Assembly (NCBI GenBank): GCA_002298145.1
Contig: DBMP01000008.1
Coordinates: 1 to 64,000, forward strand
DNA: 64,000 nucleotides
Reading direction: 5' to 3'
Origin: Spartobacteria bacterium UBA695
Lineage (GTDB): Bacteria > Verrucomicrobiota > Verrucomicrobiia > Chthoniobacterales > Chthoniobacteraceae
A model generated the notes under the pieces. The model was not told where the DNA came from. It saw only the letters and a program-made list of their open reading frames with translations, and ran no database searches. Position 1 is the stretch's first letter. Every line of letters starts with the position of its first letter. Position numbers and translations under genes: made by a program. This document shows, piece by piece, positions 44,847 through 53,032 of this stretch.

Positions 44847-45455
44847 ATGCACAGCACTCCCACGGAGATCACTGCTGTTATTTTTCCCGGTTTTGAGCTT
44901 CTAGACCTTTACGGGCCACTGGAGCTATTGGGCCTTCTGGGGGACCGGGTAAAAATCTCTGTCGCGGCCGAGCAACCTGGGATTGTCGAAAGCAGCCTAA
45001 AAGTAAGGAGCGTTGCCGATATTGCGATATCGGAGGTCGCGCGAACTGACATTTTGCTGGTTCCGGGAGGAAGGGGCACCCGAACCGAAATTTCCAACCC
45101 CTCGTTGCTGAGCCAGCTTCAGCGGCTGAGCCAGTCGGCAAAATACACCGCAAGTGTTTGCACCGGCTCGGTGCTCTTGGCAAAAGCAGGGTTACTTGAT
45201 GGAGTCAAAGCCACGTCAAACAAGCGCGCATTTGACTGGGTTGTTTCCCAGGGCCCAAAAGTGCATTGGATCCGAACCGCCCGCTGGGTTGAAGACGGAA
45301 AATTCTTCACCGCGTCCGGCATTTCCGCAGGAATCGACATGGCATTGGCTCTGATCGGTCGGCTTTTCAGTCCCGAGATTCGAGACGAGGCGGCCACCCG
45401 CGCGGAATACATTTGGAACAGGGAAAGCACCAACGACCCGTTCGCCGTAGTTTAA
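44847..45455 (+). CDS. DJ-1/PfpI family protein
   Basis: This 202-residue protein of the glutamine-amidotransferase-like DJ-1/PfpI fold has the nucleophile elbow SVCTGSVLLAKAGLLDG with Cys105 and a preceding PGGRGTRTE turn. A conserved Glu in EITAVIFPGFELLDLYGP is in the N-terminal strand. Such proteins act as hydratases, deglycases or regulators' partner domains. This one lacks the AraC tail. It lies 11 bases after uppP. Substrate unknown. Confidence 0.85.
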   Translation: MHSTPTEITAVIFPGFELLDLYGPLELLGLLGDRVKISVAAEQPGIVESSLKVRSVADIAISEVARTDILLVPGGRGTRTEISNPSLLSQLQRLSQSAKYTASVCTGSVLLAKAGLLDGVKATSNKRAFDWVVSQGPKVHWIRTARWVEDGKFFTASGISAGIDMALALIGRLFSPEIRDEAATRAEYIWNRESTNDPFAVV

Positions 45456-45460
45456 ATTTC

Positions 45461-45497
45461 AAAAACGCGGGCTGCGCTTTGTTGCCCGCGCGCTTTT
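45461..45497. terminator. Bidirectional terminator
   Basis: A 7-bp GC stem (45466-45472 CGCGGGC, 45484-45490) between two convergent genes has A5 on the left and CTTTT on the right, so serves both the DJ-1/PfpI gene and the obg-glycosyltransferase pair. Confidence 0.7.
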
Positions 45498-45512
45498 AGC
45501 GCACCTGGTCCC

Positions 45513-46718
45513 TCACACGTGAGCCAAGGCTCGCAGGGCGCGCTCGGGGGCGGGCTTGCCAAGTTCGCGAGCTTCGTCGTAGCTGGCCTCCAGCTTGGCG
45601 ATGGCCCGGCTCGGAGCAAACTCCTCACGGACACTCAGCGAGGCGCGGCGGCCCATCTCAAACGCCTGCTCAGGCGAGGCCGCAAGGTATTTCAGCGCCT
45701 GGGCCAGCGCGGCGTTGTCGCGTTCGGGCACCAGGAAACCGGTTTCCCCATCCTCGACCGCCTCGGGAATGCCGCCATGCAGCGTTGCCGCCACGGGGAG
45801 GCCGGTCGCCATGGCCTCCAGCATCGAGTTCGGGATGCCCTCCTGGTCTTTCTTCTCCGTCAACTCGCTCGGATGCAGGAAGATATGAGACTCCGCGTAG
45901 AGCCGGTTGAGGTCGCTCTGGCCCAGGAAACCGGTAAAACGGAGCGCCTTGGCAATCTTCAGCTGGCTGGCCATGTGCCGCAGCTCCTCCCGCATCGGCC
46001 CGTCTCCGGCGATGGTGAAGGTGGATTGGGGGTAAAGGCGATGAAACTCGGCAAAGGCGCGCAGGGAAGTGCGAAGGCCTTTTTTGGCAATGAGCCGGCA
46101 GCTCTGGACCAGCCGCCAAGCGCCATCCTCCGGAGCCCGGCGCTCCACAAAGGGGAAATCATCCAGCGGAATCCCCGTGCGGTTGAGGCGGATTTTCTCC
46201 TTCGGGCAGCCAAGATCCACCAAGCGGTCCGCCAGTGACTGCGAGCGCGCGAGGACCAGCGGCACCAGCGTAAAAAGCTCCCACATCCGGTCGAGATAAC
46301 CCCGATCCTGGAGCCGGGGCATTACATCGGCCCCGTGGAAGGAAACGATGCAGGGCTTATCCCACTTTTCCACAAACTGGCGCAGGTGGACGCCGATGTG
46401 GCCAAAGTAAATGTGCATCAGGTCGGCCGGTTTCGTCTCGAAAAGCCGCACCAGCTGATCCAGTTCGCCCCGGTACTGGAGCGACGGCACCCGCTTGATG
46501 TACTTCAGATAAAAGCGGCGCAAGACCGGCTGCGGCGGCTTGGGCAGCAAGATGAGATCGTCATACGGAAACCGTTGAGCTCCCAGCCGCTGTTGCGTCA
46601 CTACAAAGGTATTGTAGCGCTGCAATGCAGTGACCTGCCGGTAGATGTGGCGCATCTCCGGCTTCAGAAATATTCCGCAATAACTGGCGACGACGGGTTT
46701 TTCCGATTCAGCAAACAT
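45513..46718 (-). CDS. Glycosyltransferase family 4
   Basis: This 401-residue GT-B enzyme likely builds a surface polysaccharide or glycolipid. The N-domain has HIYFGHIGVHL and FHGADVM; the C-domain has the GT4 signature E(x7)E: EGIPNSMLEAMATGLPVAAT, then GIPEAVEDGETGFL. The start overlaps the obg stop by one base (TAATG), so it is coupled to obg. Donor and acceptor are unknown. Confidence 0.88.
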   Translation of the reverse strand: MFAESEKPVVASYCGIFLKPEMRHIYRQVTALQRYNTFVVTQQRLGAQRFPYDDLILLPKPPQPVLRRFYLKYIKRVPSLQYRGELDQLVRLFETKPADLMHIYFGHIGVHLRQFVEKWDKPCIVSFHGADVMPRLQDRGYLDRMWELFTLVPLVLARSQSLADRLVDLGCPKEKIRLNRTGIPLDDFPFVERRAPEDGAWRLVQSCRLIAKKGLRTSLRAFAEFHRLYPQSTFTIAGDGPMREELRHMASQLKIAKALRFTGFLGQSDLNRLYAESHIFLHPSELTEKKDQEGIPNSMLEAMATGLPVAATLHGGIPEAVEDGETGFLVPERDNAALAQALKYLAASPEQAFEMGRRASLSVREEFAPSRAIAKLEASYDEARELGKPAPERALRALAHV

Positions 46719-47872
46719 TATTGAGGAATCGAGGAAGAACCGATATCGGTCGTATCGGATCCCCTATTTTCCTCAAATAAATGCCGGAACAGGCTCGCTT
46801 TGACTTCCTCGACCCCCTCGCCCAGTTCGGCGGAAATGGGGATGATCTCCCGTTTCGGGAAACGGGCGTTGAAATGGCGCAGATTTTCCTCTGCCGCCGG
46901 ATCGTCCATTTTATTGGCAATGATCAGCCAGGGACGGTCGGGCAGGGTCGGATCGTAAAGCTCCAGTTCGCGCCGCAGGTTGCCGAGATCCTCGACAGGG
47001 TTGCGCCCGTCGGTACCGGCCATGTCGATGACGAACAGAAGGATGCGGCAGCGCACGATGTGGCGCAGGAACTCGTGCCCCAGCCCGACGTTCTCGTGGG
47101 CTCCGTCCACGAGGCCGGGAATGTCGGCCACGGCGGCGCGGTGAAAGCCCGGGAACTCGACGATGCCCACCAGCGGGTGGAGCGTGGTGAAGGGGTACGG
47201 CGCGACCTTCGGGTGGGCGGAGGAAAGCTTGCCCAGCAAGGTCGATTTTCCCGCGTTGGGGTAGCCGACCAGCCCGGCGTCGGCGATTTTACGCAATTCC
47301 AGGAGGAAATACCCTTCCTCGCCCTTTTCGCCCGGGTCCCACTGGCGCGGGGCGCGGTTGCGCGAACTCTTAAAGTGGAGGTTGCCCCGGCCGCCGTCGC
47401 CGCCTTTGCAAAGAATCAGCTGGGCCCCCTCGTGGTCGAGGTCGGCGATCATCTCCAGCTCGCCCGAGGCCACGGCCCCGGCGGCCTGCTGGCCAACGCT
47501 TGAGGGAGCGGCTTCCGCTTCTGTGTCTTCCTGTTCCCAGTTCTGGGGCTTCGGAGCGAAGGGCGATACGCCCTCCGGGAGCCGGTAGACAATGGTGCCG
47601 ATGGGGACCTTGATGATCCGGTTTTCGGCCGCTCTGCCGTATTTCTGTTTGCCCATGCCCCGGGCGCCGTTCTTGGCTTTCAGGATCGGCTCGAAAAAGA
47701 ATGGCGTCAGATTGTCGATCTGAGGATCGGCAACGAAGATGATATGGCCGCCCCGGCCGCCGTCCCCGCCGTCAGGGCCGCCTTTGGGCACGAATTTTTC
47801 CCTTCGGAAGCTGCAGCTTCCGTCTCCCCCGTCGCCAGCCTTGGCATAAATTTTAATGTGGTCGACAAACAT
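46718..47872 (-). CDS. obgE: GTPase Obg
   Basis: This 384-residue ribosome-associated GTPase is involved in late 50S assembly. The N-terminal glycine-rich Obg fold (KAGDGGDGSCSFRREKFVP, GGDGGRGGHIIF) is followed by the G domain with G1 GYPNAGKSTLL, G3 DIPGLVDGAHENVGLG and G4 NKMD. A roughly 40-residue insert in the Obg fold (FAPKPQNWEQEDTEAEAAPS) is unusual. The rplU-rpmA genes that often precede obg are not here. Confidence 0.93.
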   Translation of the reverse strand: MFVDHIKIYAKAGDGGDGSCSFRREKFVPKGGPDGGDGGRGGHIIFVADPQIDNLTPFFFEPILKAKNGARGMGKQKYGRAAENRIIKVPIGTIVYRLPEGVSPFAPKPQNWEQEDTEAEAAPSSVGQQAAGAVASGELEMIADLDHEGAQLILCKGGDGGRGNLHFKSSRNRAPRQWDPGEKGEEGYFLLELRKIADAGLVGYPNAGKSTLLGKLSSAHPKVAPYPFTTLHPLVGIVEFPGFHRAAVADIPGLVDGAHENVGLGHEFLRHIVRCRILLFVIDMAGTDGRNPVEDLGNLRRELELYDPTLPDRPWLIIANKMDDPAAEENLRHFNARFPKREIIPISAELGEGVEEVKASLFRHLFEENRGSDTTDIGSSSIPQ

Positions 47873-48065
47873 GGTCAGTGATGGTTTCCGGAGGGTTCAA
47901 ATCTCAGCCGGGAGGTCCTTATATACGGGCGGGGTAGTCCCGGCAATTTTTCTTTCATGATTGTGCGCCGGGAGGGGGCAAAGCGCCCTACAGACTTTCC
48001 CGCATGAAGGGAACAGGTCGCCATCTGGCTTTGGGATGCGAATTCCTATCAAACGCCGAAAAACG

Positions 48066-48419
48066 ATGAGTCGCCGTCTTGTTCATCCCACCCATCTCTC
48101 GTTTAGACAGCTCAACCTCCTCGAGAAGATCAACGCCCGCGAGGAAGCCCTCGTCTTCTCATGGAAGCAGGTGATCCGCCCGGAATTCCTGGGCGGTGCG
48201 GTTCTGGGGCTGGCGCTCGGGTTCTCTTTTTCCGTCTACTATCTCTCCAACCAGGCCAACGGCCTCGCCGCCGCCGCCCGGATCAGCCACCCAGCCTATA
48301 CGCTCTCCGCGGCTGCCGAACCGGCGGCAACCTCCAACCCGCCCAGCCTGGAAACGGATTCGCGCAAGGCGGATGCCAGCGCCTTCCGGTCGGCTCCCGG
48401 CTCGACGGAGGCCCCGTAG
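48066..48419 (+). CDS. Hypothetical single-span membrane protein
   Basis: This 117-residue protein from MSRRLVHPTHLSFRQLN has one membrane helix near residues 48-66 (LGGAVLGLALGFSFSVYYL) and a Ser/Ala/Pro-rich tail. It has no recognised family. An ATG at 47961 would add 35 residues of poor quality. Its 3' end overlaps the convergent acyltransferase gene by 124 bases, which is unusual but plausible since both frames look coding. Confidence 0.55.
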   Translation: MSRRLVHPTHLSFRQLNLLEKINAREEALVFSWKQVIRPEFLGGAVLGLALGFSFSVYYLSNQANGLAAAARISHPAYTLSAAAEPAATSNPPSLETDSRKADASAFRSAPGSTEAP

Positions 48420-49084
48420 CTGATGCTCGCGAAAATGCGCCTCCGGCCCAGCAGCCGGAATAGGTGGAGCCCAAAAACGGTCTCGGGCCGGTAATAGGCC
48501 ACGTCGTCCTCTACGGTGCCGTCCCCGGGTTCCAGGCTGTAGCGGATAAAGGCGGGCGTGACCTTCCAGCAATGCTCGACGATGGGGGCCAGGAGGGAGG
48601 GCCGAAAGGGGAGCAGGCCGCTGCCGTCCGAGCTGGTCCCTTCCGGAAAAAACGTCAGGACGTTGCCCGAACTGACGACTCGGGGCATTTCGTCGGCCAC
48701 GCGCTGTACGTCTTTGCGCACTTCGCGCCGGATAAAGAGCGTGCCCGCCCAGCGGGTCAGCGGGCCAAAGATAGGCCAGTTCTCCACCTCGGCCTTGGAG
48801 ATGAAGACCAGCGGGGTGCGGGTCGCATGGACGATGATGTCGATGTAGCTGATGTGGTTGCTGACGAGCACGCCCTCCCGGGGGGGCTCTCCTTCGTAGG
48901 TAGCCTGGATCCCGAGCACCCAGGCCATACGCCGCGCGGTGACGTGCATCCAGAGCGAGCAGGATCTCACCGAGGCGGCCTTCCCCGCCCACTTGACTGT
49001 GAAATAGTAGCGTAGGGTCGCCTCAAAGCATACGCACAGCACGCCCAGGAGCCGCAGGAATATCAAACAGAAACGCCTCAACAT
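48296..49084 (-). CDS. PlsC/OlsA-type acyltransferase
   Basis: This 262-residue membrane-associated acyltransferase of the PlsC family uses acyl-ACP or acyl-CoA. The catalytic HX4D is HISYID (His77 to Asp82), followed by FISKAEV, the glycerol-binding FPEGTSSDG and PAFIRYSLEPG. It lies downstream of an OlsB-type gene on the same strand, so it is probably the second enzyme of ornithine lipid synthesis (acylation of lyso-ornithine lipid) instead of general phospholipid synthesis. The C-terminus overlaps the opposite-strand gene. Confidence 0.82.
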   Translation of the reverse strand: MLRRFCLIFLRLLGVLCVCFEATLRYYFTVKWAGKAASVRSCSLWMHVTARRMAWVLGIQATYEGEPPREGVLVSNHISYIDIIVHATRTPLVFISKAEVENWPIFGPLTRWAGTLFIRREVRKDVQRVADEMPRVVSSGNVLTFFPEGTSSDGSGLLPFRPSLLAPIVEHCWKVTPAFIRYSLEPGDGTVEDDVAYYRPETVFGLHLFRLLGRRRIFASISYGASVEPGADRKALASALRESVSRLGGLEVAAGSAAAESV

Positions 49085-49140
49085 GCGGCCAGTTTAGCCG
49101 ATTCCGCCGGTTTCGAAAATAGTTACTGCGGAAAGCCTTT

Positions 49141-49302
49141 AGGGCACCTCTAGAAACCGGGGTATGGCAGCCATGAAGGATTTTTGATGACCTTTTGGCC
49201 CCATTTTTCGGGCAATATTGATGAATATTGACTGAAAAATGGGGCCAAAAGGGCGCAAAAAGACAAAATGGATGACATGCCGCCGGTTTCCAGAGGTGCC
49301 CT
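49141..49302. repeat. Nested palindromic element (MITE-like)
   Basis: Outer 20-bp arms (49141-49160 and 49283-49302, one mismatch) enclose inner 19-bp perfect arms (49191-49209 and 49234-49252, CCTTTTGGCCCCATTTTTC) and a central CAATATT/AATATTG pair. The element ends exactly at the stop codon of the olsB-like gene. No transposase is inside. It could be a miniature transposon or a REP-type repeat. Confidence 0.75.
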
Positions 49303-50085
49303 TTACTTCAGCTCGTAGCGGGAGGCGACGCGTTCCGGCAGGGCCAGGACGTCCACCCAGGTAAGGAAATCAATGGTCTTGAACTCAGAGTCGATGGCCG
49401 GTTGCCCGCAAATCTTCGCCCCGATGGAGAAATAGGCGCTCATCAGCTTGGGCGCGCGGACGGGGGTGGGGTCGGTGCGCTCGCCCTGGCACTCGAAGCC
49501 CGGCATGGGGTGCGTGACCCACTCGGGAGCGGCGAGGTGGCGCTCTTTCAAGGCGTGGTAGAGGGCGAGGCCTTCGGCCGGGTCCTGCGAGGTGAGCGAC
49601 GAGCAGCCCATCAAGTAGCGGCCGTTGTGCTCCTTGGCGTAGTGGGCGATGCCCTTCCAGAGGAGGCCCAGGACGACGAGGTTGCGGTGACGGCGATGCA
49701 CGCAGGCGCGGCCCAGCTCGACAATCTCGGAAGCGCGTCCCAGGAAGGGGCCAAAATCAAACTCCCGGGCGCTGTAGAACCCGGACCCGGCGAGCGCCCG
49801 GTCGCCCATTTGCACTCGGTAGGTGCCGACCAGCGTGTTGCTGGCGATATCCTCGACCAAAAGGTGGTCGCACACGGCATCGAACTCATCGACGTCGAGC
49901 CCGCTTACGACGGCGCTGGAGAGCCCTTCGCCCAGCTCGACGTTGAAGATTTCGTAGCGCAAGCGCTGCGCCGCTTCGACGTCACGGGTGGAATCCGCGA
50001 GCCGCAGACGGTAAAGCTGTTGAGTCCTGGATGTGGAAAGCCTATCGGCAACGGAGGCTGCCGTGGCAGCGGTTGGGGTGCTCAT
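49303..50085 (-). CDS. OlsB-type ornithine N-acyltransferase (GNAT family)
   Basis: This 260-residue enzyme has the Acetyltransf_5 fold (LRYEIFNVELGEGLSS, then DEFDAVCDHLLVED, VGTYRVQMG) typical of OlsB, which transfers a 3-hydroxyacyl group to ornithine, the first step of ornithine lipids. These lipids replace phospholipids under phosphate limitation. The PlsC-type gene downstream supports this. A role as a hemolysin-like acyltransferase cannot be excluded. The start at 50085 follows normal N-terminal length. Confidence 0.8.
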   Translation of the reverse strand: MSTPTAATAASVADRLSTSRTQQLYRLRLADSTRDVEAAQRLRYEIFNVELGEGLSSAVVSGLDVDEFDAVCDHLLVEDIASNTLVGTYRVQMGDRALAGSGFYSAREFDFGPFLGRASEIVELGRACVHRRHRNLVVLGLLWKGIAHYAKEHNGRYLMGCSSLTSQDPAEGLALYHALKERHLAAPEWVTHPMPGFECQGERTDPTPVRAPKLMSAYFSIGAKICGQPAIDSEFKTIDFLTWVDVLALPERVASRYELK

Positions 50086-50134
50086 GTTCCTGGTGGTTTT
50101 ATTGCGAGATCATGAAGCCCTCATGACAGCCTTG

Positions 50135-51406
50135 TTACGATTCCGTAAAATGGGGGGTCGCTTCGGCTGTCTCAGAGTCACTTACGAAGTATTTTGCCCC
50201 CGCGAACCAAAAAAGTCCAGCGATTGCGATCATGACCGAAACGGCCAGGAAGGCGGCGTTCATCTGCCAGCGGTCGGCGATCGCTCCGATAAGGGGGGGC
50301 GATATGGCGTCGCCCAGGGCGTGAATGAGGAAAATATTGACCGCAAAGGCGGTGGAGCGGATGGCGGGCGAGGTCACTTCCACGAGCGCGGCATTGGCGG
50401 GGCCGGTGTTGAAGAAAAGGAAAAACTCCACCCCAAAGAGCATCCACCAGAACCATGGGAACGGGGTGAAAAGCATGGCGGCGGTGAGCGGAAAGGCGAT
50501 CATCATCCCCATGCCTGAGACCCAGAAGTAAGCGCCCGGCAGGCGGCGTTTGAGGGCGTCGGAGAGCCACCCTCCGGCGAAGGTCGCCAGGAGCCCGGCG
50601 GCCACGGTGATGGCGCCGAAGCGCAGGTTGATCGCCCCCAGGTCGGGCTGGCCCCGGTATTCGTGAATATAGGCGGGTACCCAGAAGGAGAGGCCGCCGA
50701 TGGAGAAGGTCATGGCCGTCATGGCGGCGGTGTTCAGGAGGAAGGAGCGGTTCCCCCACAGGCTGCGCAGGACTTCGCGAAGCGGCACGCCCCGGGCGCG
50801 TTTTTCCGCTTTGCCTCCCTTTCGAGGCTCGCGCATCAGGACGCAAAGCGCGGCCAGGATCAGCCCGGGAATGGTGACGAGGTAGAACGGCCAGCGCCAA
50901 CCGAACGCCTTGCCAATGACGCCGCCGAGGACGTACCCAAGCGCGCTGCCGACCGGGATGGCCAGGTAGAAGAGCGAGAGGACGCGGCCCCGGGCCGAGG
51001 GGTCAAAGTAATCGGCAATGAGCGTGGGACCGGCGGGCCCGTAGCTCGACTCCCCCACCCCAACGAAAATGCGGGTCAAAAACAGTACGGCGAACGAGGC
51101 CGCCAGCCCCGAGGCTCCGCTGGCGAGGCTCCAGAGGCCCACGCCCACGCCGACCAGGACCCAGCGCGAATAACGGTCGGCGAGCCAGCCGAATACCGGG
51201 GCTAGCACCATGTAGCTGACGAGAAAGGCCGTGACGAGCATGCCGGTCTTGGCCATGGCCGAGGGATCGCCCGGCGCGAAGAAGGCGCGGCGTACCTCGG
51301 GCTCGACGGCCGCGAGGATGTACCGGTCGATGTAGTTGAAAAGGTTGATCGCCAGCAGCAGCGACAGAGCGCGCCATGCGCCGGGAAGCCGGGTTTGGAG
51401 TGACAT
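50135..51406 (-). CDS. MFS transporter (Spinster-like)
   Basis: This 423-residue carrier of the major facilitator superfamily has about 12 membrane helices. N-terminal motif NLFNYIDRYILAAV, then GWLADRYSRW and the motif GVGESSYGPAGPTLIADYF with GRVLSLFYLAIPVGSALGY resemble the Spinster/SPNS branch, which in animals moves sphingolipids and in bacteria is mostly unassigned. It is close to but separate from the ornithine lipid pair, and lies downstream of the L,D-transpeptidase on the same strand. Confidence 0.85.
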   Translation of the reverse strand: MSLQTRLPGAWRALSLLLAINLFNYIDRYILAAVEPEVRRAFFAPGDPSAMAKTGMLVTAFLVSYMVLAPVFGWLADRYSRWVLVGVGVGLWSLASGASGLAASFAVLFLTRIFVGVGESSYGPAGPTLIADYFDPSARGRVLSLFYLAIPVGSALGYVLGGVIGKAFGWRWPFYLVTIPGLILAALCVLMREPRKGGKAEKRARGVPLREVLRSLWGNRSFLLNTAAMTAMTFSIGGLSFWVPAYIHEYRGQPDLGAINLRFGAITVAAGLLATFAGGWLSDALKRRLPGAYFWVSGMGMMIAFPLTAAMLFTPFPWFWWMLFGVEFFLFFNTGPANAALVEVTSPAIRSTAFAVNIFLIHALGDAISPPLIGAIADRWQMNAAFLAVSVMIAIAGLFWFAGAKYFVSDSETAEATPHFTES

Positions 51407-51472
51407 GGGAGCCGGGATTCAATCAGGCGCGCGAGCGATGCGCCAGCGGGAAGTGCTTTGCGGCCTGGCGGC

Positions 51473-52045
51473 CTATGACATCATCCGCCCGAGCCAGCCG
51501 AGGAAGCCGGAATGCCCCTTGGGGGGCTGGATGACCACGCGGGTACCGACCTGCACGAGTTTATAAAGCTCCACGACGTCCTGCGAGCGCATGCGGATGC
51601 AGCCCCAGCTCACCGGTTTGCCGATGCGGTCTTCCTCGACCGTGCCGTGAATCCAGATGCCGCGCTGGCGCGCGTGGCAGTTCTGCGCTTCAAGGCCCTT
51701 GAGGCGGATCACACGCGTTACGATTGGATCACGCCCGGGAGCATTCGGTGGCAGCACTTCGCCGGTCGGTTTGCCGCCTTTGATCACCGCGCCCACGGGA
51801 AGATTTTCGCCGGATTTGTCACAGACTTCCAAAATGCCCGCGGGCGTTTTGTAGCTGCGCATTTCGTCGCCGAGACCGAACCGGGAAGTGGAGATTTTGT
51901 ATTTCGCCACTTCCTGGCCGTCCTTGAGGATGATCATCTGTTGATCATCCACGTTGACGACGACCTCGGGGACGTTCGCACGACCGACGCCCGGCAGGGC
52001 CAGGGCGGCAAGCAATACGAGTGCAGGAAGGAGATACCGGCGCAT
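51473..52045 (-). CDS. L,D-transpeptidase (YkuD domain)
   Basis: This periplasmic cell-wall enzyme of 190 residues (start at 52045) has a signal peptide RRYLLPALVLLAALALPGVGRA. The YkuD catalytic motif appears as IHGTVEEDRIGKPVSWGCIR (His and Cys residues). Such enzymes form 3-3 cross-links in peptidoglycan or attach lipoproteins. A longer start at 52114 would precede the signal peptide with an odd extension, so is unlikely. Confidence 0.88.
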   Translation of the reverse strand: MRRYLLPALVLLAALALPGVGRANVPEVVVNVDDQQMIILKDGQEVAKYKISTSRFGLGDEMRSYKTPAGILEVCDKSGENLPVGAVIKGGKPTGEVLPPNAPGRDPIVTRVIRLKGLEAQNCHARQRGIWIHGTVEEDRIGKPVSWGCIRMRSQDVVELYKLVQVGTRVVIQPPKGHSGFLGWLGRMMS

Positions 52046-52191
52046 ACGCCTCTTTGTACTAATCTGGATGCCATTAGTGAATTGAATTTTGCGATTTTCA
52101 CGCAATTGTAACAATTTTTTGCGTAACCCAATTCATGAACCCGGCGTTTATCAGCTTGTATATGGCACCGTTTATCCGGCCAATCATAGGT

Positions 52192-53016
52192 ATGCCCCAC
52201 TATTTTCGAAGGTTCCGGAAATTATTACCGCTGTTACTCGGCTGTTTATTCCTAGCCACCGCGCAAGCCTTGGAGCCGTTGGAGCGAACGTGGATGATCG
52301 ACGGGCAACGGCGCGAGGCGCTCCTTTTCCTCCCCGCTCAAACGACGGCGGCACCCACGGTTTTTGTATTTCACGGCCACGGAGGCACGATGCAACATGC
52401 CGCGCGCACGATGGCCTTGCAGGCGCTCTGGCCCGAGGCCGTGGTGGTTTACATGCAGGGGCTGCCCACGGTGACTCCGCTGGTCGATCCCGAGGGACGC
52501 TTCCCCGGCTGGCAGATCCAGCCCGGCGCGGCGGGGGACCGCGATCTGCATTTTTTCGATTCGGTGCTGGCGACGCTGGAGCGCGATTATCACGTCGATC
52601 CCAAGCGCGTCTTTGCCTCGGGGCATTCCAATGGCGGCGTTTTTACTTACTTGCTGCTATCCGCGAGACCTGATGCGATTGCCGCCTTTGCGCCGTGTGC
52701 GGCGATTGCACCGCCCGGCACGCTCCGGTTTGCACAGCCAAAGCCGATCCTTCACGTGGCCGGGCAACAAGATGCGCTGGTCCGTTTTGAATGGCAGCAA
52801 CGCACGATGGAGGTCGTCCGCCGATCGAATGGCTCGGAGGTTACGGGACGACCATGGGGGGCATCGGGCAGCGTGGTTGCGACGCTTTACCCGTCACCAA
52901 CCGGCGCGCCTTTTATCGCGGCGATTCACCCCGGCGGCCATCCGTTTCCCGATGGAGCCGCCGATTTGATGGTCCGCTTTTTCAAGGAGCAGAGCGGGCT
53001 GCCTCCCGCACGGTAG
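52192..53016 (+). CDS. Secreted esterase (PHB depolymerase/LpqC-like)
   Basis: This alpha/beta-hydrolase of about 274 residues has signal peptide KLLPLLLGCLFLATAQA (start at 52192; one at 52135 is possible). The oxyanion and nucleophile regions are FHGHGGT and the elbow GHSNGGVFTY with the catalytic Ser; the C-terminal His lies in HPGGHPFPDGA. This is the LpqC/PhaZ-like group that includes feruloyl and acetylxylan esterases. It is convergent with the phosphofructokinase gene. Substrate unknown. Confidence 0.82.
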   Translation: MPHYFRRFRKLLPLLLGCLFLATAQALEPLERTWMIDGQRREALLFLPAQTTAAPTVFVFHGHGGTMQHAARTMALQALWPEAVVVYMQGLPTVTPLVDPEGRFPGWQIQPGAAGDRDLHFFDSVLATLERDYHVDPKRVFASGHSNGGVFTYLLLSARPDAIAAFAPCAAIAPPGTLRFAQPKPILHVAGQQDALVRFEWQQRTMEVVRRSNGSEVTGRPWGASGSVVATLYPSPTGAPFIAAIHPGGHPFPDGAADLMVRFFKEQSGLPPAR

Positions 53017-53032
53017 CTGCTGTTACTTGCGC

